This document shows, in pieces, positions 1 through 7,686 of a stretch of DNA of 11,655 bases. Source of the DNA: Bryobacteraceae bacterium (GTDB lineage: Bacteria > Acidobacteriota > Terriglobia > Bryobacterales > Bryobacteraceae); NCBI GenBank assembly GCA_947456995.1, contig CANGVB010000050.1, positions 1 to 11,655 of the forward strand. The letters run 5' to 3'. Positions within the stretch are counted from its first letter, which is position 1. Each line of letters opens with the position of its first letter. The notes under the pieces were generated by a model. The model did no database searches and was not told the DNA's origin. It saw nothing but the letters and a program-made list of their open reading frames with translations. A program made the position numbers and the translations under genes.

Positions 1-1058
1 AAAGCGATTTGGGAATCCCAGGCTTTTGCAGACGAATCTCCCAAAACTACTCCCCGGCCGAGTATTTAAGCATCGATGCTCAGCAGGAGTATCTCTCAAA
101 TCACCGTTCCAAGATCTGGAAGCACCTGCGCTTTGATTCGCGTCAAAGACGGATCGTTGGAATGCTCAAAGCCTGGGAAAACGGCGCAGACCTTGTGATT
201 CATATCGATTCGCAGGACGCTTTGTTGGATGGCGATTTTATCGGCTCGCACAGCCATGTCGGGCGTAATAGCAAAATGATGGTGGCCAAGTCTTCTTCTG
301 GCTATTTCAATTCGGCAAGCCTGCTCTGTGAAGCCCATGGCCGATCGTTTTTTCTCCGAGGCTATCCCTCGCAGCAGCGAGAAACTGGAGTACGAACAGA
401 CCTAGCTGAGCAGTCCATCGCAGTCGCCGGCAATTCTGGCTTCTGCCTGGGTTGGGCGGATCTCGATGCAGTCACTTGTCTTGATGGTGAGCTTCGGGTT
501 TCCAGCGTTGCCCCCGGTTGGCCTGAACAGATTTGTCTTGCCCCGGGGACCTGGAGCCCATTTCCGGCTCACAACCTCAGCCTGAAAAGAGAAGTTGTTC
601 CAGCCTATTTCCTAAGCCCCTACGTGGGACGATACGACGACATCTGGGCCAGCTACATCGTCTCGCGAATCGCGGCTCATCTCGGTGAAGGCATTTCTTT
701 CGGACTCCCAGCCGTAGTGCGCGGTACTGCGCCCGGCAACCTCGCCCGGGAGCTCGAACAAGAATTGGTGGGATACCGGCAGACAGACCGGTTTTGCGCA
801 GCCCTGCGGTCGATCCCGCTCAGCGGCACAAGCTATCACGAGTGCTTCGGCCAGCTCGCCGCAGCATTACCCACTGCCTGGAAAGAGCTACCCAAATCCA
901 GCGGCATAGAAATCGAAGCTCGCAATCAACTGCTGGCTGGCATGGCAATGTGGCATGAACTTATCGCGTCCACTCTGACTCGAAGCACTTGCAATCTGCT
1001 GGATAGCGTTTCAGAAGACAGATCCGAAGCCTCAAAGCATCTAGCACTAAGCCGATAA
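1..1058 (+). CDS. Reversibly glycosylated polypeptide (GT75)-like protein, 5'-truncated by window edge
   Basis: The reading frame is open to the left edge (codons at 3-8 read Ser-Asp) and ends at TAA 1056-1058, so the N-terminus lies outside the window. The first possible start inside, TTG at 9, is probably not real. Numbering from that TTG, several stretches match the plant RGP / UDP-arabinopyranose mutase family as I remember it. R117-G-Y-P with a second arginine at 124 matches the plant 'RGYPFSLREG' segment. G207-R-Y-D-D-I-W matches 'GRYDDMW', and it is followed by a 'HLGEGISFGLP' stretch like plant 'HLGLGVKTGLP'. The segment 'FDSRQRRIVGMLKAWENGAD' (residues 42-61) also fits bacterial/archaeal relatives. 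The usual DDD nucleotide-sugar/metal motif reads D67-S-Q-D70 here. The family acts on UDP-sugars or transfers sugar; the substrate here is unknown. No signal peptide or membrane segment is visible in the part present. Family assignment is fairly sure, activity is not. Confidence 0.72.
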   Translation, partial: SDLGIPGFCRRISQNYSPAEYLSIDAQQEYLSNHRSKIWKHLRFDSRQRRIVGMLKAWENGADLVIHIDSQDALLDGDFIGSHSHVGRNSKMMVAKSSSGYFNSASLLCEAHGRSFFLRGYPSQQRETGVRTDLAEQSIAVAGNSGFCLGWADLDAVTCLDGELRVSSVAPGWPEQICLAPGTWSPFPAHNLSLKREVVPAYFLSPYVGRYDDIWASYIVSRIAAHLGEGISFGLPAVVRGTAPGNLARELEQELVGYRQTDRFCAALRSIPLSGTSYHECFGQLAAALPTAWKELPKSSGIEIEARNQLLAGMAMWHELIASTLTRSTCNLLDSVSEDRSEASKHLALSR

Positions 1059-1157
1059 CCTTAGCCAGTCCTAGGGCAAAAGTCGGAGGCACTTCCCCCC
1101 CCTTCAGCATAAAGCCGACGGCACTTTCAGTCGATCAGAACGAAAGAAGCGAATCTC

Positions 1158-3755
1158 ATGAAAGCCTTTTTCCGAATCTTGGGTACCCTTGGACTCATCC
1201 TGTTGAGTTCATCGGCAAACAGTGCTCTTGCACAAAGTGGATTATTCCGTCAGGTAAGGGTTGGGTTGACTACCACTTCATCTACCTTCTTCGTAGATAA
1301 CGTTCCATACAATGCTACGCAGGTATTCCGTTGGCAAGTTGGGGATGTCCATACGATTCGAATCCCCAAGCAGCAGTTCAACAACTCGTTTCAGGGAACC
1401 AATAATGGCTTACCGACTGGCCCAGGCAATGACTCAGATTTAGGTGTTCGTACCCTTGTTGACGGCACCTATACCATCACCACGGATGGTGGTCTGCCGG
1501 TGCCGTCGGGAACGGTTCAACAGTTGGACGGCCTCACAGATGCTGATTACATATTTCGCATTCAAGTATGGTCGTTCCTTCAGTCGATAAACTTCGCATC
1601 CGCGCGACAGTACAGAATGAAATTTGTCACCCCAGCGGCAGGATGCGCTCCAACAGCGGCAGGCGAAACGCTGCCCGGGTCGTGTGGAGATACCCCTGGA
1701 TATACCTGGGTTCGCTGCGCGGACGACTCGCAATTTCCGGCCACTACCGGAAACTACTGGTGCGCAGAGGGTGCAGTAGAATTCACTACGATTCCTGCTG
1801 TAGGATATGCCTTTAAGGACTGGAACTCAAACCCTGGTCTGCCAAATTCACCAGCCAATGGCACAAGCGGCTCGATTCGGTTCACGCTGAATTCTCCATT
1901 CCACATCCAGGTCAATTTTGGGCCTGGCAAGTTCTACAGGATCAATACAGAGCCAGCAGGGCTTGAAGTTGTCCTGGATCGGGCAATTGTACGCACTGGA
2001 CGCATCCCAATCGAAAACCGAGACATTTGCAAGCGCTATACAAACGCAGTGGACGCAAATGGTGATCCGCTCAACATCAATATCGGTTCTGGAGGCGAGC
2101 TGCCGTCCACCGATTTCTGCACCGTCTGGCTCTTTGGCAGCACCCGTTTGCTTGGTGCGCCCGAGCGTCAACTCGATGAAACTGGCAAGGTGCATGTCTT
2201 TGATTCCTGGTCCTTTGGTGGCGGGCAAAATGCGCTATTTGAAGTTTCGGGCGCGAACCTTTCAACAAACGTTTTGACGGCCCGCTTCCTTCGTGCGGCC
2301 GGCATCACCTTCGTTACACAACCGCAAGTCAGTCTGCCTCTAATTGTCAACAACCGCACCTGGCCTGCCTACAACTTCTGGTTCGGTCTGAATAAAGACG
2401 TTACGTTCACGGCTCCCCCAGAATCGGTCGACGCAAGCGGTCGAAAGTGGCGCTTCAAAGGTTGGTCCAACGGTGGCCCTGCCACCCAAACCATGCGAAT
2501 AACTCAGGAAATGGTCGACAAAGGACTTTACCTGATCGCTGTATATGAACCGTTGAACAAATTGTCCATCGTTACCAATCCCCCCGGCCTTCCTGTCTCG
2601 ATTGATGGCCGTGAATGCCCGACACCTTGTGAAGTTGAGAGACCTGCCAATGAATCGGTTTCTGTTTCTCCAGTTCGAAGCGTCACCCAACAGGATGTCC
2701 TTCGGCTGGAATTCACGAATTGGTCTGATGGAGACTCCGGTGACCGGATGGTTGGGTTTAATGTCGAGTCTCGCCGTCTGGTTGCCAATTACAAGCAGAT
2801 GTACCGTCTCACCACATTGGGGAATCCAAGAGCTGGCGTTAGCTTTACTACAGTTCCAAACTCACCTGACCAATTTTTCGATCTGGACACGCGCGTCAGC
2901 GTAACTGCACGCGCGCTGAACGGGTATCGATTCCGGCGCTGGTCGGGAGATACTGCCGGCCTTTTCCCCACTGCCAGCATCGTTGTGGGTGGGCCGCGCA
3001 CGGTAGTCGCAGAACTGGAGGAAATTCCGTTCATCGACCCTGCCGGGATCAAGAATGCAGCCGGTACCGGCCCACAGGATTCAGGCTCAACTGGCCGTGT
3101 CGCGCCGGGCTCGCTGATCACTGTCTTTGGCGTCAATTTGACCCCAAAAGAGGAAGTCGGCCCGCGCTCACCCCAGGCCCAAACTCTGGCTGAGGTAGCC
3201 GCCCGGGTTGGCGATCGCCTGCTCCCGCTCAGTTTCGCCTCTGGGTCGCAAGTAAACGCTCAGCTTCCCTATGATCTTCCCTTAGGCCCCAACAAACTTA
3301 CGATCATACGAGTGGGCCAACCCGATGTCAGCGCTGATTTTGAGATCGTACGCAATGCCCCCGGCCTTTTCGGCCAGTATGGAACAGAATCTGAAGGTAC
3401 TCCTCCGCTCGTGCTTGCATTCCGCGCCGATGGCAGTATCGTTACTGAAGCTGCCCCTGCCCGTCCCAATGAAATCATCAATCTGATGGGTACTGGTCTT
3501 GGTGGCTATCGCAACAATCCACCTGCCGGTTTCGCGATACCGAGCGGGGCTGAGTTCACCCTCGTTGATCCAGTCGAAGTGATTGTTGGTGAGCAGACGA
3601 TTCAGCCGCTCCGAGTCATCGCTACGCCCGGCTTTGTCGGGATGACCAGCGTTCAGATCCGGGTCGGGCCTCAGTTTACGCCTGGAGCCTCTACCAATCT
3701 AGTGGTCCGCGTCAACGGGAAAGACTCGAATACGGTTCGCTTGTTTGTGCGCTAA
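1158..3755 (+). CDS. Secreted repeat protein with InlB-B-like repeats and Solibacter-type C-terminal domain (TIGR03437)
   Basis: This is an 865-residue exported protein of unknown function. A signal peptide is clear: K2/R6, a hydrophobic core at about 7-18, then A23-L-A25 before Q26 as a likely signal peptidase I site. The middle carries at least four 'F-x-x-W-[SN]' units (219-224, 433-437, 519-523, 592-596) and a weaker one near 350. Each is followed by a beta-strand-like segment ending in 'V-x-Y/F' (for example 'LVANY', 'LIAVYEP', 'IQVNFGP'). This is the look of divergent InlB B-repeat (Flg_new_2) domains. Residues 479-493 (V-S-I-D-G-R-E-C-P-T-P-C) resemble a PEGA-type turn. From about 626 to the end lies the TIGR03437 domain, with 'AGIKNAAG' and 'VAPGSLITVFG'. 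Cysteines at 163, 176, 187 and 202, 291 and 321, and 487 and 491 could form disulfides outside the cytoplasm. ATG 1158 is chosen because the signal peptide starts there; the upstream purine-rich AAAGAAG is a modest ribosome binding site. An extracellular or cell-surface role is inferred. Its 3' end overlaps the opposing gene by 44 nt. Confidence 0.85.
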   Translation: MKAFFRILGTLGLILLSSSANSALAQSGLFRQVRVGLTTTSSTFFVDNVPYNATQVFRWQVGDVHTIRIPKQQFNNSFQGTNNGLPTGPGNDSDLGVRTLVDGTYTITTDGGLPVPSGTVQQLDGLTDADYIFRIQVWSFLQSINFASARQYRMKFVTPAAGCAPTAAGETLPGSCGDTPGYTWVRCADDSQFPATTGNYWCAEGAVEFTTIPAVGYAFKDWNSNPGLPNSPANGTSGSIRFTLNSPFHIQVNFGPGKFYRINTEPAGLEVVLDRAIVRTGRIPIENRDICKRYTNAVDANGDPLNINIGSGGELPSTDFCTVWLFGSTRLLGAPERQLDETGKVHVFDSWSFGGGQNALFEVSGANLSTNVLTARFLRAAGITFVTQPQVSLPLIVNNRTWPAYNFWFGLNKDVTFTAPPESVDASGRKWRFKGWSNGGPATQTMRITQEMVDKGLYLIAVYEPLNKLSIVTNPPGLPVSIDGRECPTPCEVERPANESVSVSPVRSVTQQDVLRLEFTNWSDGDSGDRMVGFNVESRRLVANYKQMYRLTTLGNPRAGVSFTTVPNSPDQFFDLDTRVSVTARALNGYRFRRWSGDTAGLFPTASIVVGGPRTVVAELEEIPFIDPAGIKNAAGTGPQDSGSTGRVAPGSLITVFGVNLTPKEEVGPRSPQAQTLAEVAARVGDRLLPLSFASGSQVNAQLPYDLPLGPNKLTIIRVGQPDVSADFEIVRNAPGLFGQYGTESEGTPPLVLAFRADGSIVTEAAPARPNEIINLMGTGLGGYRNNPPAGFAIPSGAEFTLVDPVEVIVGEQTIQPLRVIATPGFVGMTSVQIRVGPQFTPGASTNLVVRVNGKDSNTVRLFVR

Positions 3756-5253
3756 CTCGCGGGGCAGCCATTTGAGCTGCCTTTCGCTTCACTCGCACCC
3801 AGGCAATCCAGACACTCGACACACACAATGCGCATCCCCCGAGCATGGGGAGGATCACCGCCAGATCCCAACTCGGGCGATTCGCATAGAGCCACGGCAG
3901 ATCCATCGAGTGCAGGCCATGATACAGCCAGCGATTCCAGCGTGACTTTGTGACATAGCTCTCTACGAGCATTCCGCTCGCGGCATCTATGTAATGCATC
4001 GAACGTTCGGCATCAGCGTACTCAAAGTAGTAGGCTGGCAAGGGGAGCTTCCCCTCTCGGGAAATATAGTAGTTCTCGTAGCTTCGCACTTCGCGGACAG
4101 CCATAAGAGGAACGCCGGGCATTGCCTCGGCCATGCGGGCTTTGGCCCACTCGAGACTCACTCCGGTCGAAACAGGCTTGCCAGGCTCGACACGCTGCAG
4201 CCTATTTGCTTCAGACCGAAGCAGATATACACCGCGCCCGCCAGCTACACCCAGTTCGACTTCACGAATCCCTGTTTGGCCGGTCCGGGCCAGCATGGCA
4301 CCCGGGCTCTCATCAGCAAAAAGTTGGCCGCTCCACTTCGCACCCTGAATCGCCGTTGCCACTCGCGAGTCCGGGCCAAACTCAGGGCTCCATTGCATGG
4401 GATTCATGCTGAACATCCCGCTTAAGATCCAGGTAAAGGTGGTTAACCCGAAGACCAGCCCGAGGATCGTATGCCAACGCTTCCAACCCGAATAGGGGAT
4501 GCTCGAAGGCCCCGAAGGAAATCGAAACCGCTTACTGGGCGAGTAAAGCCAAATTCCGACGACAATGCCAAGAAGCGTCATGATTGTGCCAACAAGAGAC
4601 AAAGCAATTACCAACGCCCGCCAGGTTGGAGTCTCCTTACGCAGCGGGGTGAAGTACAGCCAATGCGGAATCGCGCCGAAATAAGCACCGATCCGGTCCG
4701 CGCGAGTGGTATGCTGCATCACTTCGCCGCTCACCTGGGAGACATAAACCTCTTGCCCATCAGGCCAACTGAAGCGTAGAAAGGGCCTGAGCGGCCGTAC
4801 CGTCTTGTTCAATGTCCACTGATCTTCTTCCATCTTTGCCCCATCGAATTGGGACTCGCCAGCGGGCAACCCTGTCCAGGCGCTGGCAACTCGACGGGCA
4901 GCGTCGACACTCAATCCGCTGAAAACTTCGCCACGGTCGGCATAGACCACCTTCTGCACACGCCCGGTATGGAATCGATAAACGGGCCGCCCATCGAGCA
5001 TAGTCAAACGCACTCGATCCAGCTTCTCCACGCGCGCCAGTGCGGCCGCCTCGTCAAGCCCAAGAACAATTTGCTTTGCAACGATCGCTTCATTCTTCTC
5101 AAGGCGTTGCTCGGCGCTGACTCCCGGATAGGGCCAATACATCAGGACAAGGCCAGAGGCAAACCACATCGCGAAGAGCAGGCTAAAGAAAACGCCAAGC
5201 CAGCGATGGATAAGGATCGAATACTTTCGAATGGCAATCCCACTGCGATTCAT
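3712..5253 (-). CDS. PepSY-associated TM domain protein, putative siderophore/ferric reductase (FoxB/PiuB-like)
   Basis: A 513-residue inner-membrane protein of the PepSY_TM family. With the start at 5253 it opens 'MNRSGIAIRKYSILIHRWLG', the family's usual N-terminus with the conserved H16-R-W-L-G. Four membrane helices are visible at about 18-40, 204-236, 260-283 and 463-487. Long periplasmic PepSY-like loops lie between 41-200 and 285-460. Histidines at membrane borders (H16, H197 in 'IPHWLY', H261 in 'KRWHTILG', H445 and H448 in 'YHGLHSMDLPW') are candidate haem ligands, as known for FoxB-type siderophore reductases of this family. It probably reduces iron from imported ferric-siderophore in the periplasm. 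The neighbouring divergent TonB-dependent receptor supports this. A longer in-frame ATG at 5322 would add 23 residues, but that extension does not resemble the family. The ATG at 5253 has GGAAG (5260-5256) and GAAG (5266-5263) upstream. The gene stops at TGA 3714-3712, inside the 3' end of the opposing secreted-protein gene. The exact substrate is not visible. Confidence 0.85.
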   Translation of the reverse strand: MNRSGIAIRKYSILIHRWLGVFFSLLFAMWFASGLVLMYWPYPGVSAEQRLEKNEAIVAKQIVLGLDEAAALARVEKLDRVRLTMLDGRPVYRFHTGRVQKVVYADRGEVFSGLSVDAARRVASAWTGLPAGESQFDGAKMEEDQWTLNKTVRPLRPFLRFSWPDGQEVYVSQVSGEVMQHTTRADRIGAYFGAIPHWLYFTPLRKETPTWRALVIALSLVGTIMTLLGIVVGIWLYSPSKRFRFPSGPSSIPYSGWKRWHTILGLVFGLTTFTWILSGMFSMNPMQWSPEFGPDSRVATAIQGAKWSGQLFADESPGAMLARTGQTGIREVELGVAGGRGVYLLRSEANRLQRVEPGKPVSTGVSLEWAKARMAEAMPGVPLMAVREVRSYENYYISREGKLPLPAYYFEYADAERSMHYIDAASGMLVESYVTKSRWNRWLYHGLHSMDLPWLYANRPSWDLAVILPMLGGCALCVSSVWIAWVRVKRKAAQMAAPRVSAQTSEPYSSLSR

Positions 5254-5376
5254 AGCTTCCAGCTTCGCAACAAAACAAGAGCACCAAAAGGCAAAGTGTG
5301 CCCGCTCATCTGGCGAAAGCATCCGTTCATTGAATTTCGTTTCGACTTTTGAGTGAGTCTTGCGACCATAGGCGAC
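5254..5376. promoter_or_regulatory. Divergent intergenic region between PepSY-TM gene and TonB-dependent receptor
   Basis: This 123-nt stretch separates the chosen starts of two divergent iron-uptake-type genes, so it should hold both promoters and any shared operator. By eye I find no strong -35/-10 pair and no convincing Fur box (no clear GATAAT inverted repeat). TTGAAT at 5330-5335 is only an isolated -35-like hexamer. If the longer starts (5322 and GTG 5353) were used, only 30 nt would remain, which argues for the shorter proteins. Confidence 0.35.
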
Positions 5377-7686
5377 ATGTTGCTTCGATTTTCAACAATT
5401 TTGATTGCCACTGGAGTCTTCCTGAAGGGGCAGGAAATCACGTTATCAGGCCGTGTTCTTGACGTAAACAAGCTGCCCATTGACTCGGCCACTGTGTCTT
5501 TGACTCGACCCGGCGTGAAGCCAGTCTACGTGCAGACATCTTCTGAAGGACAGTACACATTCACCAAAGCACCTGTTGGCACCGTCACTTTGCGTATCCT
5601 CAAAGCCGGCTTTACAGAACTGCAACAAGTGATCCAGGTCAAAGCATCCGTCGACAACCTCGACTTTACGCTTAGCCTGGCCGAAGTCTCCACCTCAGTC
5701 ACAATCGAAGACGTTGCCGGCAAGACAACGGCGACACGCATGGATGTCCCCAACCTCGAAGTACCGATTCAAGTTAGTTCGGTAAGTGCGCAACTGCTGG
5801 AGCAACGCGGCACCAACGACCTTGTCAGCGCACTCCAAAACGTTTCGGGTGTTTCGGCAACCCGCTGGTTTGGCATGTACGAATACTACACGATCCGTGG
5901 CTTCAACATTGCCGACGTGCAGTTGGTGGACGGCATGCGCCTGGAAGGCAATCGCATCAACACCCAGCTCAACAATGTCGAACAAGTCGACGTCCTCAAG
6001 GGCCCCAGTTCCATCCTGTACGGCGGACAGGCTCTCGGCGGAGCCATCAACATTATCCGAAAGAAACCGGCCGCCAATCGTGCCTATGACGCCTTCTATC
6101 GCGGTGGCCGCTTCAATACCCACCAGGTGGGTCTGGGGGCAACGGGCCCGGTAGGCAACTGGCAGCGCCTTCTGTATCGCGCAGATTTCAGCTTTGAAGA
6201 TTCCGACGGCTGGCGCAGCGCAGCGGCCAGGAGAATCAACGTCTCACCTTCGCTTACTTACCTCTTTAGCGATAAAGCGCGAGTCACCCTCCACCAGGCA
6301 TTCAACCGCGATCGCTTTGCGACCGACGCCGGCATTCCGATCGGCGTCGCGGCCATCCCGGGCTTCCCCCTCGACTTCCGCTTCAACACTCCGCAAGACT
6401 TCGGCCGCGTCTTCGACTCTCAATCCCACGTATTGCTGAACATCAACATCACTCCCAACTGGGAATTCCGCAATGGCTTTCTTTATCGCCACACCGACGA
6501 CCAATACTTCAGCGCCGAGTCGCTCACCTACATCCCGGCCAGCAATCAGGTCAACCGCGGGCTTCTTTACTTTCAGCACCACCGCCGCCCCCTGCTCAAT
6601 CAGTCTGACGTGCTCGGCCACTTTACGCTGTTCGGCATGAAGCACACACTGGTCACCGGCTACGAGTATCAGGATTTCTACAACATCACAGACAGGTCTG
6701 CAAGCCGCAGCATCAACATCGCACCGATCAACCTCAATACCAGAGCAGAAACATTCCAGCCCTTTCCTGATTTCCCCCTCAGCCGCGTCGACTATTTCAC
6801 CAACAAGATCAACGCTTTCTTCTGGCAGGACTTCATCCACCTTTCAAGCAAGCTTCGTCTGAACATTGGCGGCCGTCTCGACAGTTTCAATCGAATCGCA
6901 AGAAACGACCCCTACGCAAATAACGCTCCCACTGCTCGTGGCCCGGAGCTCCGCCGCAAGCAGGACGCATACACTTACCGCGCCGGCCTCACTTATCTGT
7001 TGGCTGAAAACCAGCAGCTCTACGCCAGTTCCTCATCCTCTTTTCAACCGGTAACAAACATTCCGGCCGACGGCCGTGAACTGGTTCCAGAAACCGGACG
7101 CAGCTTTGAGATCGGCCATCGCATCCAGGCCTTTGGTGGCCGCTTCAAGGTGGACACGGCGGTCTATCAAATCAAAAGGCAGAACGTGGTGATCGCCCTG
7201 CCGCTAGCGCAATTTGAACAGGCGGGTCAGCAGTCTTCGAGAGGAGTGGATCTCGATATCAACGGCAGCATCGGCAAGGGTTTCCGCCTGATTGCCAACT
7301 ACGGCTATACGCTGCCTCGTTTCGATAATTTCTTCGCGGCCAACCGCACGATCAATCTCTCCGGCTTCCGCCCCCGCTTCACGCAGCGCCATGCCACAAA
7401 CCTGTGGCTGACAAAAGCCTTCAACAATGGAATCACGGCTAGCGTTGGGCAGCGCTATATCAGCTCGATGTTTGTAGACAACAACAACACTCAGAACTTC
7501 AAGCTCGGCGGCTACTCCACATTTTCGGGCGCGATCTCATATCGCAAGCGTTTCTATCAAATCGGAGTCAATGCCGACAACCTGCTCGGTCGCGACCGCT
7601 ACTTCGTCGCCGGTATCTATGACACTCAGGTTTACCCCGGCACGCCGCTCAATGTCACGGCTACGATGCGCTTCTTTTTCCGCTAG
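5377..7686 (+). CDS. TonB-dependent siderophore receptor with N-terminal carboxypeptidase-regulatory-like domain
   Basis: A 769-residue outer-membrane receptor that imports a ferric-siderophore-type substrate using TonB energy. From ATG 5377 the protein begins with a short signal peptide ([16 protein letters not shown]). A weak TAGG at 5369-5372 sits 4 nt upstream. An in-frame GTG at 5353 would add eight residues ahead of the signal sequence and has no ribosome binding site. Residues 20-100 form a carboxypeptidase-regulatory-like beta sandwich ('[20 protein letters not shown]', 'TSSEGQYTF...APVGTVTL'). Residues 120-232 form the plug, with 'YYTIRGFNI' (170-178), 'LVDGMRL' (183-189) and '[27 protein letters not shown]' split across 201-227, the classic plug end of siderophore receptors. 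The 22-strand barrel fills the rest. The chain ends 'M-R-F-F-F-R', so the usual terminal aromatic residue is followed by one arginine. The divergent PepSY-TM gene fits reductive iron release. The substrate cannot be read from sequence; receptors for other metal chelates share this plug. Confidence 0.88.
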   Translation: MLLRFSTILIATGVFLKGQEITLSGRVLDVNKLPIDSATVSLTRPGVKPVYVQTSSEGQYTFTKAPVGTVTLRILKAGFTELQQVIQVKASVDNLDFTLSLAEVSTSVTIEDVAGKTTATRMDVPNLEVPIQVSSVSAQLLEQRGTNDLVSALQNVSGVSATRWFGMYEYYTIRGFNIADVQLVDGMRLEGNRINTQLNNVEQVDVLKGPSSILYGGQALGGAINIIRKKPAANRAYDAFYRGGRFNTHQVGLGATGPVGNWQRLLYRADFSFEDSDGWRSAAARRINVSPSLTYLFSDKARVTLHQAFNRDRFATDAGIPIGVAAIPGFPLDFRFNTPQDFGRVFDSQSHVLLNINITPNWEFRNGFLYRHTDDQYFSAESLTYIPASNQVNRGLLYFQHHRRPLLNQSDVLGHFTLFGMKHTLVTGYEYQDFYNITDRSASRSINIAPINLNTRAETFQPFPDFPLSRVDYFTNKINAFFWQDFIHLSSKLRLNIGGRLDSFNRIARNDPYANNAPTARGPELRRKQDAYTYRAGLTYLLAENQQLYASSSSSFQPVTNIPADGRELVPETGRSFEIGHRIQAFGGRFKVDTAVYQIKRQNVVIALPLAQFEQAGQQSSRGVDLDINGSIGKGFRLIANYGYTLPRFDNFFAANRTINLSGFRPRFTQRHATNLWLTKAFNNGITASVGQRYISSMFVDNNNTQNFKLGGYSTFSGAISYRKRFYQIGVNADNLLGRDRYFVAGIYDTQVYPGTPLNVTATMRFFFR

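Noticed and set aside
1082-1119. GTCGG / CCGAC inverted repeat with an eight-C run (1095-1102) between the first two genes
   Set aside because: Only five pairs with a 28-nt loop and no following T-run, so not a credible terminator or operator. The C-run is noted only as a possible sequencing-error site.
3994-4425. 143-codon plus-strand open frame opposite the PepSY-TM gene
   Set aside because: Antisense to a clear membrane protein gene, with no domain or start signal.
5254-5376. Possible Fur box between the iron-uptake genes
   Set aside because: Looked for GATAAT-type inverted repeats and found none better than chance by eye.
6244-6840. 198-codon minus-strand open frame inside the TonB-dependent receptor
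   Set aside because: Low-complexity acidic/valine-rich translation opposite a well-supported receptor; a shadow frame.
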